A stretch of DNA of 47,912 nt from Paenirhizobium daejeonense (GCF_014280875.1 NZ_JACLAL010000016.1:1-47912), one strand, 5' to 3'; shown: positions 1 through 10,823, counted from the stretch's first letter. Numbers and translations are program-made. Notes: a model not told the origin generated them from the letters alone.

Positions 1-56
1 AGCTCGTCAGGCTCATAACCTGAAGGCCGCAGGTTCAAATCCTGCCCCCGCAACCA
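1..56 (+). tRNA. Initiator tRNA-fMet (CAT), 3' part
   Basis: The window opens inside a tRNA, at about the end of the D-loop. The anticodon stem is 7-11/19-23, the anticodon CAT is at 14-16, the T-arm is about 29-45, the acceptor 3' strand CCCCGCA is 46-52, the discriminator A is 53 and an encoded CCA is 54-56. The sequence follows the bacterial initiator (fMet) tRNA rather than elongator Met. The second to third anticodon-stem pairs are A9:T21, G10:C20 and G11:C19, so the usual GC/GC/GC run is AU/GC/GC. The 5' half, including the diagnostic 1:72 mismatch, lies outside the window. Confidence 0.93.
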
Positions 57-219
57 AATTCCACATAATAAATCCAAATCTCCTCTCTACATCAAACTCG
101 TCAGAATTTGACCGGCCTCCCAACGGCTAACAAACCATCCCACCTGAACTTCTTGGTCCATACGTCAGGATATATTGGTTTGAGGTAAGAGGTCTCTGGT
201 TGTCGCAGATGCGTTTAAA

Positions 220-948
220 TCAGGCCGAGGCCGGTGTGAAGGTCGCGACGATCGCGTGCTTGTCGCCGGGATAGGTGAAGCGCACGGATGTTACCGGGCC
301 GGAGCCGTTCCAGGTTCTGCGCTGAACAACCAGGCAGGGTGTATGGACGGGCACGTCGAGCAGTTCCGACACGCGCTCGTCGGCTGCGACGGCAGAAATT
401 TTATGTTCGGCTGCGCTCCAGGGCGTTTGCGCTATCAGCCATTCGCCTGCGGGGGTGGCAGAGAAATCCGCCTCCTCGGCCTCGGGAACGGTATCGAGGT
501 TGATCAGCCTTTCCTCGGTGCAGAACGGCATGTCGCCAGCGAAGTGAACGCAGCGCAGTTGGATCAGCCTCGTTTCGGCCGAAACTTCGATTGCCGCGCG
601 ATCAAATGGTCCTGCCTTCCGGATGCTCCTGCTCTGGAGGGTGAAGGAATAGGCTTGGTTCATCGAGCGGACTTCCGCTGCGATGGTGTGAATTTCAAGA
701 ATTGCCGATTGCACCTGCGGCTGGGCGACGAAGCTGCCGGATCGCTTGCGTCGTTCGATCAGGCCCGCCTTGGCAAGCTGCGTCAGCACCTTGTTCACCG
801 TCATCCGCGAGACGCCGTAGGATTCCGCCAGATCGACCTCGAAGGGCAGGCGGAAACCCGGCGCCCATTCCCCGGAGACGATCCGGTTTTCGATCTCGTT
901 GAGGATCTGCTGGTGAAGCGTTGCTCCGGTCGCTTGTATGTTTGCCAT
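220..948 (-). CDS. hutC: HutC, histidine utilisation repressor (GntR family)
   Basis: 242-residue GntR-family regulator. A winged helix-turn-helix lies at about residues 10-75 (motif PFEVDLAESYGVSRMTVNKV) and a UTRA ligand-binding domain at about 95-238. HutC represses hut genes and is released by urocanate; this is family knowledge. The gene lies 69 bp downstream of hutF on the same strand, so the two are probably cotranscribed and hutC is probably autoregulated through the palindrome upstream of hutF. Length is normal for HutC. The 163 bp between its 3' end and the tRNA show no gene and no convincing terminator. Confidence 0.9.
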   Translation of the reverse strand: MANIQATGATLHQQILNEIENRIVSGEWAPGFRLPFEVDLAESYGVSRMTVNKVLTQLAKAGLIERRKRSGSFVAQPQVQSAILEIHTIAAEVRSMNQAYSFTLQSRSIRKAGPFDRAAIEVSAETRLIQLRCVHFAGDMPFCTEERLINLDTVPEAEEADFSATPAGEWLIAQTPWSAAEHKISAVAADERVSELLDVPVHTPCLVVQRRTWNGSGPVTSVRFTYPGDKHAIVATFTPASA

Positions 949-1017
949 GTCCGTCTCGCTCGGCAGAGCCCTGAAGCCGCGCCGGGCCGGCTCTGTCGTG
1001 ATTGTTTTCGGGGCAGG

Positions 1018-2364
1018 CTATGAAGCGAGCAATTCTCGCATCGACGTTTGGAAACGCTGACGGATGGCATCCCGTTTCCGATGTCGTCCTGCAATGACCT
1101 GCTTCTCACCGGCCGTCCATACGGTGTCAACCCTGACACCCGAGGCAAAGATCCATTGGTCGATGATCTGTGCCTCCTGAAGGAAGGGAACCGCGCTGGT
1201 ATCGAGCGCGACGAGATCGGCGCGTTCTCCCGCGCTGATGCGGTCCCCTTCGCCGAGCGCGAGCGCGCCGCCTCGAAGGGCATCGGTGAACATTCTCTGG
1301 CCCGTCGACTGTCCCGCATCGGCAATCACGTTTCTGGATCGATGAAGAATGCGTTGGGAATATTCGAGCTGGCGAAGTTCGTGTGCCAGTGAGATGTCGA
1401 TATTGGAATCCGATCCGATCCCGTATCGTCCGCCGTGCTCGATGAAGCGCCTTGCCGCGAAAGTCCCGTCTCCGAGATTGGCTTCCGTGATCGGGCAGAG
1501 GCCAGCGGTCGCGCCGCTGCGGGCCATGCTGTCGATTTCCGCGTCATCCATGTGGGTCGCGTGGATCAGGCACCAGCGTTCGTCCACCGGCGCATTGTCC
1601 ATCAGCCACTGCACTGGTCGCGCGCCAGACCATGCAAGACAATCCTCGATCTCCTTCGTCTGCTCGGCCACATGGATGTGGATGGGGCCGAAACTAGCGA
1701 GCGAGACGACTGTTGCCAGTTCCTCCGGCGTGACGGCTCGCAGGCTGTGGGGTGCAACGCCGAGGCGCGCGCCGGCAAGCGGCGACAGAAGCTCGCGGCA
1801 GCGATCCATCAGGCGGGAAAACGAATCCGGAGAATTGATGAAGCGTCGCTGGCCCTCGGCGGAGGGCATGCCGCCGAAGCCGGCATGGGCATAGAAGACG
1901 GGAAGCAATGTCAGGCCGATACCGGCCTCAGCACTTGCGCCGGCGATGCGCGAGGCAAGCTCGGCGATATCGCTGTATTGCTCGCCGTTCTGGTCATGAT
2001 GCAGGTAATGGAATTCGCCGACCCGGGTGAATCCGGCTTCCAGCATTTCTACGTAGAGCTGGGCGGCAACAGCCTCCACATGCTCCGGCGTCATGGACAG
2101 CGCGAACTTGTACATGACGTTGCGCCAGCTCCAGAAGCTGTCGTCGGCGGGACCGCGCATTTCGGCAAGTCCGGCCATGGCCCGCTGGAAGGCGTGGCTG
2201 TGAAGGTTTCCCATGCCCGGCACGATGACGGCATGTCGCTCGTCGCCGGCTTGTGGGTCGGCATCGACAAGGATCTCCGAGACAAGCCCGGCCGTAATGC
2301 CGATCCGCACGTTCTTGCGCCAGCCGTCATGCATGAGCGCGCTTTCCGCAAACAGGATCGTCAT
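1018..2364 (-). CDS. hutF: HutF, formimidoylglutamate deiminase
   Basis: 448-residue amidohydrolase-superfamily enzyme that converts N-formimino-L-glutamate to N-formyl-L-glutamate and ammonia in the five-step hut pathway. The metal-binding HSH motif is at residues 55-57 (GNLHSHAFQRAMAGL), and a later HIHVAEQ and IGSDSN are typical of the family. The frame stays open to 2502, but the ATG at 2364 is chosen: it gives the family's usual start and length and has AGAGGA about 7 nt upstream. It diverges from hutI. With hutG in the same locus, this identifies the HutF/HutG route rather than the direct HutG formiminoglutamase route. Confidence 0.93.
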   Translation of the reverse strand: MTILFAESALMHDGWRKNVRIGITAGLVSEILVDADPQAGDERHAVIVPGMGNLHSHAFQRAMAGLAEMRGPADDSFWSWRNVMYKFALSMTPEHVEAVAAQLYVEMLEAGFTRVGEFHYLHHDQNGEQYSDIAELASRIAGASAEAGIGLTLLPVFYAHAGFGGMPSAEGQRRFINSPDSFSRLMDRCRELLSPLAGARLGVAPHSLRAVTPEELATVVSLASFGPIHIHVAEQTKEIEDCLAWSGARPVQWLMDNAPVDERWCLIHATHMDDAEIDSMARSGATAGLCPITEANLGDGTFAARRFIEHGGRYGIGSDSNIDISLAHELRQLEYSQRILHRSRNVIADAGQSTGQRMFTDALRGGALALGEGDRISAGERADLVALDTSAVPFLQEAQIIDQWIFASGVRVDTVWTAGEKQVIAGRHRKRDAIRQRFQTSMRELLAS

Positions 2365-2422
2365 GGGTCGTCCTCTTTCATTGCTATCCGGCCTTCGCAA
2401 AAGGCGCTTGCCAACCGTTCTT

Positions 2423-2438
2423 ATATGTATATACATAT
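2423..2438. promoter_or_regulatory. Candidate HutC operator between hutF and hutI
   Basis: Perfect 16-bp palindrome ATATGTATATACATAT in the 101-bp gap between the divergent hutF and hutI. Its core TGTATATACA matches the HutC site described in Pseudomonas. On the hutI side, TTGCCA (2408-2413) and TATACA (2430-2435, 16-bp spacer) form a possible promoter overlapped by the palindrome. One operator could therefore repress both arms. The assignment to HutC is inferred from motif and position. Confidence 0.75.
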
Positions 2439-2465
2439 TGATCAGGAAGGAAAGGTTTCGGGCGG

Positions 2466-3716
2466 ATGAAAAGAAAAATATCTGTCGAACAGGAAGCGGC
2501 AACCCGGATATTCCGCAATGCGCGCCTCGCGACGCTTCAGGAAGATACAGCCGGTCTGGGCGTCATTGAAAAGGGCACCCTTGTTGTCCAAGCCGGACGC
2601 ATCGTCTTTGCCGGAGCGGAGAACGATCTTCCCTCGGTTGCTTCGGAACATCTCGAGATCGTCGATCTGGAGGGGCGCTGGGTCACGCCGGGTCTGATCG
2701 ATTGCCACACCCATATCGTCTATGGCGGTAACCGCGCCCGCGAGTTCGAGATGCGCCTCGAGGGCGCGACCTATGAGGAGATCGCCCGAGCCGGCGGCGG
2801 CATCGTTTCTTCCGTTCGCGCCACCAATGCGCTGGATGTCGAAGGCCTCGTCGCGACCGCGCTGCCGCGTCTCGATACGCTGATTGCCGAAGGCGTCACG
2901 ACCATCGAGGTCAAGTCGGGCTATGGACTGAACATCGAGAGCGAACTGAAGATGCTGAGCGCGGCGCGCAGGTTTCAGGAAATCCGCCCCGTCCGTGTCG
3001 TCACTTCCTGGCTCGCGGCCCATGCTGCGCCGGTGGAATACAAGGGCCGCAACGGCGACTATATCGCCGATGTCGTCCTTCCCGGCCTTGAAGCGGCTCG
3101 CTCGGAAGGGCTTGTCGATGCGGTCGACGGCTTCTGCGAGGGCATTGCCTTCTCTGTCGAGGAGATGCGGCGGGTGTTCGACAGGGCGAGAGCGCTTGGG
3201 CTCCCGGTGAAGCTCCACGCCGAGCAGCTTTCCAATCTGGGGGGGGCTAAAATGGCGGCCTCCTATGGCGCTCTTTCCTGCGACCACCTCGAATATCTCG
3301 ATGACGACGGTGTAAGAGCCATGGCGAAGGCAGGAACGGTCGCCGTGCTGTTGCCGGGCGCCTTCTATGCGATCAACGAGAAGCGGAAGCCCCCCGTTGG
3401 CCTGCTTCGCGATGCCGGTGTGCATATCGCCATTGCCACCGACTGCAATCCCGGCACCTCGCCACTGACTTCGCTGCTTCTGACGATGAACATGTCGGCG
3501 ACGCTCTTCGGCCTCACCGTCGAGGAATGCATTGCCGGCGCAACCCGCGAAGGCGCACGCGCCCTTGGCCTGTTACACGAGACGGGCACGCTCGAGGCCG
3601 GAAAGTCTGCGGATTTCGCGATCTGGGACGTCGAAAGCCTTGCCGAGCTTGTCTATCGCATCGGCTTCAATCCGCTTTATGCGCATGTTTTCAAGGGCCG
3701 GAGGATTACGGCATGA
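2466..3716 (+). CDS. hutI: HutI, imidazolonepropionase
   Basis: 416-residue amidohydrolase that hydrolyses imidazolone-5-propionate to N-formimino-L-glutamate. The metal-binding HTH is at residues 81-83 (LIDCHTHIVYGGNRAREFEM), with the substrate-loop GGGIVSSVRATN, a later HAEQLSN and the ATDCNPGTSP metal-ligand motif. The start has a purine-rich AAGGAAAGG about 10 nt upstream. Its stop overlaps the hutH start by 4 bp (ATGA), so the two are translationally coupled. It is the first gene of the rightward hut operon, just downstream of the palindrome. Confidence 0.95.
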   Translation: MKRKISVEQEAATRIFRNARLATLQEDTAGLGVIEKGTLVVQAGRIVFAGAENDLPSVASEHLEIVDLEGRWVTPGLIDCHTHIVYGGNRAREFEMRLEGATYEEIARAGGGIVSSVRATNALDVEGLVATALPRLDTLIAEGVTTIEVKSGYGLNIESELKMLSAARRFQEIRPVRVVTSWLAAHAAPVEYKGRNGDYIADVVLPGLEAARSEGLVDAVDGFCEGIAFSVEEMRRVFDRARALGLPVKLHAEQLSNLGGAKMAASYGALSCDHLEYLDDDGVRAMAKAGTVAVLLPGAFYAINEKRKPPVGLLRDAGVHIAIATDCNPGTSPLTSLLLTMNMSATLFGLTVEECIAGATREGARALGLLHETGTLEAGKSADFAIWDVESLAELVYRIGFNPLYAHVFKGRRITA

Positions 3717-5248
3717 CCATCACGCTCGTTCCGGGTCGCGTTACTCTTCCGCAGCTCATGTCCATCTACTGGAACGGTGAGGCGGCTGCGCTCGACCGGG
3801 CCGCAGATGCCGGAATTGCGAGAGGTGCGGCGCGTATTGCCGAGATCGCGCGGGGCAATGCTCCTGTCTACGGCATCAATACCGGCTTCGGAAAACTCGC
3901 TTCCATCAAGATCGACAGTGCCGATGTGGCGACGCTCCAGCGCAATCTGATCCTATCCCATTGCTGCGGCATCGGCGCGCCCCTGCCGGAAAATGTCGTG
4001 CGGCTGATCATGGCGCTGAAACTGGTCTCGCTCGGCCGCGGCGCTTCCGGGGTGCGGTTGGAACTGGTTCGGCTCATCGAAGCCATGCTGGAAAAGGGCG
4101 TCACTCCGGTCATCCCGGAAAAGGGCTCCGTCGGAGCCTCGGGCGATCTTGCCCCGTTGGCGCATATGGCCGCCGCGATGATGGGCGAGGGCGAAGCGTT
4201 TCTTGATGGCGAGCGCCTGTCCAGTGCGGCGGCACTCGAAAAGGCCGGATTGAAGCCCGTCATTCTGGCGGCGAAGGAAGGTCTGGCGCTGATCAATGGC
4301 ACCCAGACCTCTACCGCGCTGGCGCTGGCGGGACTTTTTCGGGCGCACCGGGCAGCACAGGCCGCGTTGATTACCGGAGCCATGTCGACGGATGCCGCCA
4401 TGGGCTCTTCGGCGCCATTCCACCCGGATATCCATGCGCTGCGCGGCCATCGCGGCCAGATCGATACCGCGTCCGCACTTCGCGCGCTGCTCGACAATTC
4501 GGTCATTCGCCAGAGCCATATCGAAGGCGACGAGCGCGTACAGGATCCCTACTGCATCCGCTGCCAGCCGCAGGTCGACGGCGCCTGCCTCGACCTGCTG
4601 CGCTCGGTTGCCCGCACGCTGGAAATCGAGGCAAACGCGGTCACCGACAATCCTCTCGTGCTGTCGGACAATTCGGTGGTTTCAGGCGGCAACTTCCACG
4701 CCGAGCCGGTTGCCTTTGCCGCCGACCAGATCGCCCTTGCCGTCTGCGAGATCGGAGCCATCGCCCAACGGCGCATCGCATTGCTGGTCGATCCCGCCCT
4801 TTCCTATGGTTTGCCAGCCTTCCTCGCCAGGAAACCGGGCCTGAACTCCGGCCTGATGATTGCCGAGGTCACCTCGGCGGCGCTGATGAGCGAAAACAAG
4901 CAGATGTCGCATCCTGCGTCGGTCGATTCCACGCCGACATCGGCCAATCAGGAAGATCATGTTTCCATGGCCTGCCATGGTGCCCGCCGGCTGCTGCAGA
5001 TGACCGAAAACCTGTTTGGCATCATCGGCATCGAGGCGATGGCGGCGGCGCAGGGCGTCGAGTTCCGTGCACCGCTGGCAACCAGCCCGGAACTCATGAA
5101 GGTGATCGCAACGCTTCGAAGGGTTATCCCGACGCTGGAACTCGATCGCTACATGGCAAACGATCTTCAGGCCGCAGCCACGCTGGTGGCGGACGGCTCG
5201 CTCGTTTCAAGCGTTTCCGAAGGCCTGCTGCCGGGGCTGGAGGCCTGA
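3713..5248 (+). CDS. hutH: HutH, histidine ammonia-lyase
   Basis: 511-residue aromatic amino acid lyase that deaminates L-histidine to urocanate, the first step of the pathway. The MIO-forming Ala-Ser-Gly is at 142-144 (GSVGASGDLAPLAHM) and the catalytic Tyr at 53 (PVYGINTGFG). The family motif QDPYCIRCQPQ is present. The frame is open further upstream, but the ATG at 3713 overlaps the hutI stop as ATGA and gives the normal length. The next gene, hutG, starts 1 bp after its stop. Confidence 0.97.
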   Translation: MTITLVPGRVTLPQLMSIYWNGEAAALDRAADAGIARGAARIAEIARGNAPVYGINTGFGKLASIKIDSADVATLQRNLILSHCCGIGAPLPENVVRLIMALKLVSLGRGASGVRLELVRLIEAMLEKGVTPVIPEKGSVGASGDLAPLAHMAAAMMGEGEAFLDGERLSSAAALEKAGLKPVILAAKEGLALINGTQTSTALALAGLFRAHRAAQAALITGAMSTDAAMGSSAPFHPDIHALRGHRGQIDTASALRALLDNSVIRQSHIEGDERVQDPYCIRCQPQVDGACLDLLRSVARTLEIEANAVTDNPLVLSDNSVVSGGNFHAEPVAFAADQIALAVCEIGAIAQRRIALLVDPALSYGLPAFLARKPGLNSGLMIAEVTSAALMSENKQMSHPASVDSTPTSANQEDHVSMACHGARRLLQMTENLFGIIGIEAMAAAQGVEFRAPLATSPELMKVIATLRRVIPTLELDRYMANDLQAAATLVADGSLVSSVSEGLLPGLEA

Positions 5249-5249
5249 G

Positions 5250-6050
5250 ATGACCGTATTCGAAGTCACGCAAGGCAATTCTCCTGTCATTCTGGGCTTC
5301 CCGCATACGGGAACCGAGGTGCCCGCCGATCTCTGGGATCGCCTCAACGACAACGGCAGGATACTTGCCGATACCGACTGGCATATCCATGAGCTCTATG
5401 CCGGCCTGCTTCCTGATGTGACGACGGTGCGGGCAACCTTCCATCGCTACGTCATCGATGCCAACCGCGATCCCGAAGGCCTCAGCCTTTATCCTGGCCA
5501 GAACACCACGGGCCTCGTGCCGGAAACGGATTTCGACGGCAAGGCGATATGGAGGCAAGGCGAGGCGCCCGACGAGGCGGAGACCGCGCGTCGGATCGAG
5601 GCGTTTCATGCTCCTTACCACGCCGCTCTCGCTGCCGAGATCGAGCGCGTGAAAGCCATCCATGGCGTTGCCATCCTTTATGACTGCCACTCGATCCGCT
5701 CCCGCATCCCCTTCCTTTTCGAAGGCATATTGCCGGATTTCAACATTGGCACGGACATGGGCCGCACCTGCGCGCCGGAGATCGAGAAGGCTGCTGTCGA
5801 CGCCGCGGCCTCGGCTTCCGGCTACACCTGCATTCTGAACGGCCGTTTCAAGGGCGGCTGGACCACTCGCCACTATGGCCGGCCGAAGGAAGGCGTACAC
5901 GCCATCCAGATGGAGCTTGCCCAATCGACGCATCTTCAGACGGAAGTGCTGCCCTTCGCCTACGAAGAGGAAAAGGCCGCGCTGCTGCGCATCCATCTCA
6001 GGAACATTCTGGCGCGTATCGAAGACGTCGCGCCCCGCCTCAAACGATAA
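5250..6050 (+). CDS. hutG: HutG, N-formylglutamate deformylase
   Basis: 266-residue N-formylglutamate amidohydrolase that releases formate and L-glutamate, the last step of the route with HutF. Family features are FPHTGTEVP (His19), the DTDWHIHELY region, NRDPEG and YDCHSIRS. It is a zinc-dependent family unrelated to the arginase-like formiminoglutamase that is also called HutG in other bacteria. It sits tightly behind hutH, and hutU follows after 24 bp. Confidence 0.92.
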   Translation: MTVFEVTQGNSPVILGFPHTGTEVPADLWDRLNDNGRILADTDWHIHELYAGLLPDVTTVRATFHRYVIDANRDPEGLSLYPGQNTTGLVPETDFDGKAIWRQGEAPDEAETARRIEAFHAPYHAALAAEIERVKAIHGVAILYDCHSIRSRIPFLFEGILPDFNIGTDMGRTCAPEIEKAAVDAAASASGYTCILNGRFKGGWTTRHYGRPKEGVHAIQMELAQSTHLQTEVLPFAYEEEKAALLRIHLRNILARIEDVAPRLKR

Positions 6051-6074
6051 CGATCATTCGACAGGGGAACCCGC

Positions 6075-7751
<1,677 letters not shown>

Positions 7752-7803
7752 CAAACCGGAAGGCCTTCCGCTTTCGGGAGGCTTGTCGACAGGAGGTGAG
7801 CAA

Positions 7804-8382
7804 GTGGAACTTCTCCGTTTCGACAATCTGGTGGCCGTTCCTTGGAGGAACGGTGGCGGGCTGACACGCGAACTTGCCATTCATCTCGACGGGGAAATCC
7901 ATCCGGAATTCCTCTGGCGCGTCAGCATGGCGACGGTCGGTGGGCCGGGACCCTTCTCCCGTTTCGACGGCATAGACAGGACGATCGCCGTCCTGCAGGG
8001 TGAGGGGATTGTGTTGGCTTCGGGGGAAGGCGAAACGGTGCTCCGCCGAAACAGTGCCCCCTATTCGTTTGCCGGCGAAACACTGATAGACGCCTCGGTC
8101 GTTTCCGGCGAGACGACCGATCTCAACGTCATGACGCGGAGGGGACATTTTGCCCATGTCATGAAACGCCTCGTCATAGGGGAGCCGCTTGCCATCGAGG
8201 TTGGATGCGACGAGATGTTGATCGTCTTCAACGGTGAAGTCGATGTCGAGACATCGGAAAATCGCCTGACCGCCCGGCCGCTCGACACGCTGACCGGATT
8301 GAAGCGCGGAACTGGCCTGCATCTTCTTCCGTCGGCGCAGGAAGAGGTCTTTCTTATCGAGCTTTACCGTGCATCTGCGTAA
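7804..8382 (+). CDS. hutD: HutD-family protein
   Basis: 192-residue cupin-like protein of the HutD family, recognisable by VPWRNGGGLTRELAIH near the N terminus. HutD's exact role is unsettled; in Pseudomonas it is thought to limit hut expression or bind a pathway intermediate. The frame continues far upstream inside hutU, so the start is decided by the GTG at 7804, which has a perfect AGGAGG (7791-7796) 7 nt before it and gives the family's usual length. Its stop lies 5 bp from the end of the convergent downstream gene, leaving no room for a hairpin terminator. Confidence 0.85.
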   Translation: MELLRFDNLVAVPWRNGGGLTRELAIHLDGEIHPEFLWRVSMATVGGPGPFSRFDGIDRTIAVLQGEGIVLASGEGETVLRRNSAPYSFAGETLIDASVVSGETTDLNVMTRRGHFAHVMKRLVIGEPLAIEVGCDEMLIVFNGEVDVETSENRLTARPLDTLTGLKRGTGLHLLPSAQEEVFLIELYRASA

Positions 8383-8387
8383 GAGCG

Positions 8388-9092
8388 TTATTGTGCCGCG
8401 GTTATCAGCAGGTTGTAGCGTCTGGCATCCATCAGTTCCTGCTTCAGCGAGATCCGGTCTGTGCCGAACATGATGTATTTTTCCTTGCCTGCGCCCATGG
8501 CATTCTTCATCCCCGTGAGATCGATCATGGCGATTTCCGGCCGGATGTAGCGGATCAGCTCGAGGGATTGGTTGAACATACCGTCGAGATGAGCGGGGTC
8601 GATCAGGTTATACTTGACGCGGATGGTCCTCGCCCTTTGCTCCGCACCTCTGATCTGCAGGAAGATCGAATTCGCGGTGTCGGGAAAGGCGACCGATGCG
8701 GTGCATTCCCAGGCGTCTTCAGCCGCAGGCGTGAACGTCGGCGTTGCGTTCGGCGTGACCGATGTAAGGCCAAGGCAGATCTCTTCCCCCGTCCGATTGA
8801 AATTCATCGGAATGAGGCGCTCGGTCTCGGAGGACGAGAAAGTCCGGGAGAGAGCTGGCGGTCGGGCAGGTGGCGCATGAACGCGGCCTTTCCTGATGAC
8901 GACTTCTTCCTCCTTCGGCGAAAGATCGATGTGCAGCAGGGCGGCGAGCTTTGTCAGGTTACGTCCGCCATTGGCAAACAGAACCGTCGCGGCAATCGGG
9001 ATCGTAAAGACCAGAAGGAAGATCAGGAACGGTATCTTCCACTTTGGCCTTTTCGGCTTGCTCGATCCCTGCGGCGATGGTTCAGGCGTCAT
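8388..9092 (-). CDS. Membrane-anchored protein of unknown function
   Basis: About 234 residues. A basic, proline-rich N terminus (KPKRPKWK) is followed by one membrane helix at about residues 19-40 and a periplasmic domain of about 180 residues with two cysteines (EEICLG and AWECTA). I do not recognise the family. The ATG at 9092 is preferred over a GTG at 9104; neither has a strong ribosome binding site. It converges with hutD (5 bp apart) and lies 90 bp downstream of the phosphoesterase on the same strand. Membership of an operon with that gene is possible but not shown. Confidence 0.72.
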   Translation of the reverse strand: MTPEPSPQGSSKPKRPKWKIPFLIFLLVFTIPIAATVLFANGGRNLTKLAALLHIDLSPKEEEVVIRKGRVHAPPARPPALSRTFSSSETERLIPMNFNRTGEEICLGLTSVTPNATPTFTPAAEDAWECTASVAFPDTANSIFLQIRGAEQRARTIRVKYNLIDPAHLDGMFNQSLELIRYIRPEIAMIDLTGMKNAMGAGKEKYIMFGTDRISLKQELMDARRYNLLITAAQ

Positions 9093-9182
9093 TCTTGGAA
9101 CCACTCGATAACGTGCCCACCACGCCTCATTGGCAGGATGGGCAATGATCGCGGTAACGGCGCATGTGCGGCCCCGACTTCA

Positions 9183-9980
9183 TCACGGATCAAGTAGGGA
9201 AGGTACACCATTGGCGATCTTAAGCACCGAAAGCTTACCAGAAACATACGCGCCGGTGTCGAGGCCAATGCGCGAGCGGCCGAAATCAGGTTCCGAGAAG
9301 GGCGAATGACCGTGCACGACGGTAAACGGCAACTGTGGGCCAGTGCTGAGAAACGGCTCGCGGATCCACAGCATGTCCTCGTCGGTCTGGTCCTGCAGCG
9401 TCACGCCGGGTCTGATACCCGCATGCACGAAAAGAAAGGGACCGACGCGCAGGCTGATCGGCAGGACGTCGATGAGGGACAGGTGCCGCGACGGGACGGC
9501 CTGCTGCAGGACACGCGCCACCTCCTCGGGACGCCGGCGCACCCGCGTAAACAGCTCGTCAATGTCTATGCCGTAGGAAAGCATCGTTTGACGCCCCCCG
9601 TGATCGATCCATTCCATGTGATTGGCCGGGTCTCTCACAAAAGCGGCAAAGATCGCATCGTGATTGCCGCATAGCGGCAGCCGCCGCATGCGCTTGTCGT
9701 TGTTCGGGCCACTCAGAAGATTGAGAACACCCGCTGATTGTGGCCCACGATCGACATAATCGCCAAGATAGACAATCAATCCGGGCGTTTCATTCGAAAC
9801 GATATCGTCGCGGATTCTGGTCTCTACGGCGAGAAGTTCGTCGAGGCAGCCGTGCACGTCTCCGACCGCATAAAGCGTGTAGGGCGGCAGCGCATCGCCG
9901 AGATCGATGCGACGACGTCGGGCCATTGGCTGCGCCGACCTGGATGAACTTCCGAAGAGGGATCTCCAGATACTAAGCAT
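9183..9980 (-). CDS. PPP-family metallophosphoesterase
   Basis: 265-residue calcineurin-like phosphoesterase with the serine/threonine phosphatase signature set in order: GDVHG (40-44), GDYVDRG (73-79), GNHD (105-108), then HAGI and HGHSP near the C terminus. These residues bind a two-metal centre. It may be a protein phosphatase or a nucleotide hydrolase of the ApaH/PrpE type; the sequence alone does not decide. No signal peptide or membrane helix is evident. It lies upstream of the unknown membrane protein and beside the exopolysaccharide genes. AGGA lies about 10 nt before the ATG. Confidence 0.88.
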   Translation of the reverse strand: MLSIWRSLFGSSSRSAQPMARRRRIDLGDALPPYTLYAVGDVHGCLDELLAVETRIRDDIVSNETPGLIVYLGDYVDRGPQSAGVLNLLSGPNNDKRMRRLPLCGNHDAIFAAFVRDPANHMEWIDHGGRQTMLSYGIDIDELFTRVRRRPEEVARVLQQAVPSRHLSLIDVLPISLRVGPFLFVHAGIRPGVTLQDQTDEDMLWIREPFLSTGPQLPFTVVHGHSPFSEPDFGRSRIGLDTGAYVSGKLSVLKIANGVPSLLDP

Positions 9981-10340
9981 TCACGCAGAAATCCTTGTGT
10001 TGTCGAAGGTTATCACAGGTCGTTCCCGGCTGAACCCGCTACGCCGTCGGGGAGCCGTTTCACTGCGGATATCGTGCTTCCGAGGTGAGATGGAGGCAGA
10101 CGAACAGCACGGTTCATCAAAAACCCCACGAGCAAGCCGAAGCTGTGACAGAGGAGGAGGGTTTCGGCAAGCCGCGATGGATGACGACCCCGGCATTTAC
10201 CAGGCTTCGCGTCGAAAGCTCATGCGCCTGCTGCAGGTCTTCGGCGGGCGGTATTGTCGCTGGTTCAAAAGGAACCGACGGCGATGCCGCCGGATCATGT
10301 GGATGTCTTTGTGGAGACCCGGAAAGAGGTGTCGGCAAGC
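9981..10340. other. Gene-free stretch between pssE and the phosphoesterase
   Basis: 360 bp with no convincing gene. Open frames exist on both strands, but they either run antisense into pssE or have low-complexity, biased composition and no ribosome binding site. The only structure noticed is a weak GGTTC/GAACC hairpin at 10262-10276. It probably carries the 3' end of the pssDE transcript and the promoter of the leftward phosphoesterase. Confidence 0.5.
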
Positions 10341-10823
10341 TCAGCCGAGCATCTCCAGAATTGAGTTGCGGACATAGCCTCGCAGTCGGTCAGCACTTGC
10401 CGCGACATCTTCGGAAGGCGTGGCCGGATCGAGCTGTCGGTTCAACAGCTTTTCGAGATCCTGCTTGTTATCCGCCACGTAAATTCCCTCGCGCTGGCGG
10501 AGCTGGGAAACGGTGGCAAGCTGATGGTCGTTGCGATGTTCGCCAAGCGAAGAAAGCCGCGGCACCAGGATGATGGGCTTGGCATATTTGTAAGCCTTCA
10601 GCACGGTCCCGATGCCCGCATGGGCAACGATGACCGAGCAGGCCTTCAGCTTTCTGTCGAAATCCGATGCCTCCACCGTCGAACTCCATTCCATGTTTTG
10701 CGGAACATAGGTGCCGAGGCCAGTCTGCGCGAAGACATCGCGATGGAGCCCGGGAGCCAGTTCGTCGATCATGCGGATCAGGCGGTCGAAGGGAAGTTGG
10801 GTGCCCACCGTGACCACGATCAT
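10341..10823 (-). CDS. pssE: PssE-like glycosyltransferase subunit (Alg13 type)
   Basis: 160-residue GT28 C-terminal-type domain that starts VVTVGTQLPFDRLIRMID and carries VIVAHAGIGTVLKAYKYAKP, the UDP-sugar-binding motif. This is the catalytic, nucleotide-sugar-binding half of a split Alg13/Alg14-type enzyme. In Rhizobium leguminosarum PssD and PssE together add glucuronic acid to a lipid-linked glucose during exopolysaccharide unit assembly. The frame is open to 11066 inside pssD, but the ATG at 10823 overlaps the pssD stop as ATGA. The exact sugar donor and acceptor here are inferred. Confidence 0.85.
   Translation of the reverse strand: MIVVTVGTQLPFDRLIRMIDELAPGLHRDVFAQTGLGTYVPQNMEWSSTVEASDFDRKLKACSVIVAHAGIGTVLKAYKYAKPIILVPRLSSLGEHRNDHQLATVSQLRQREGIYVADNKQDLEKLLNRQLDPATPSEDVAASADRLRGYVRNSILEMLG

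Noticed and set aside
10085..10573. 162-codon rightward frame opposite pssE
   Set aside because: Runs antisense into pssE and has skewed composition without motifs.
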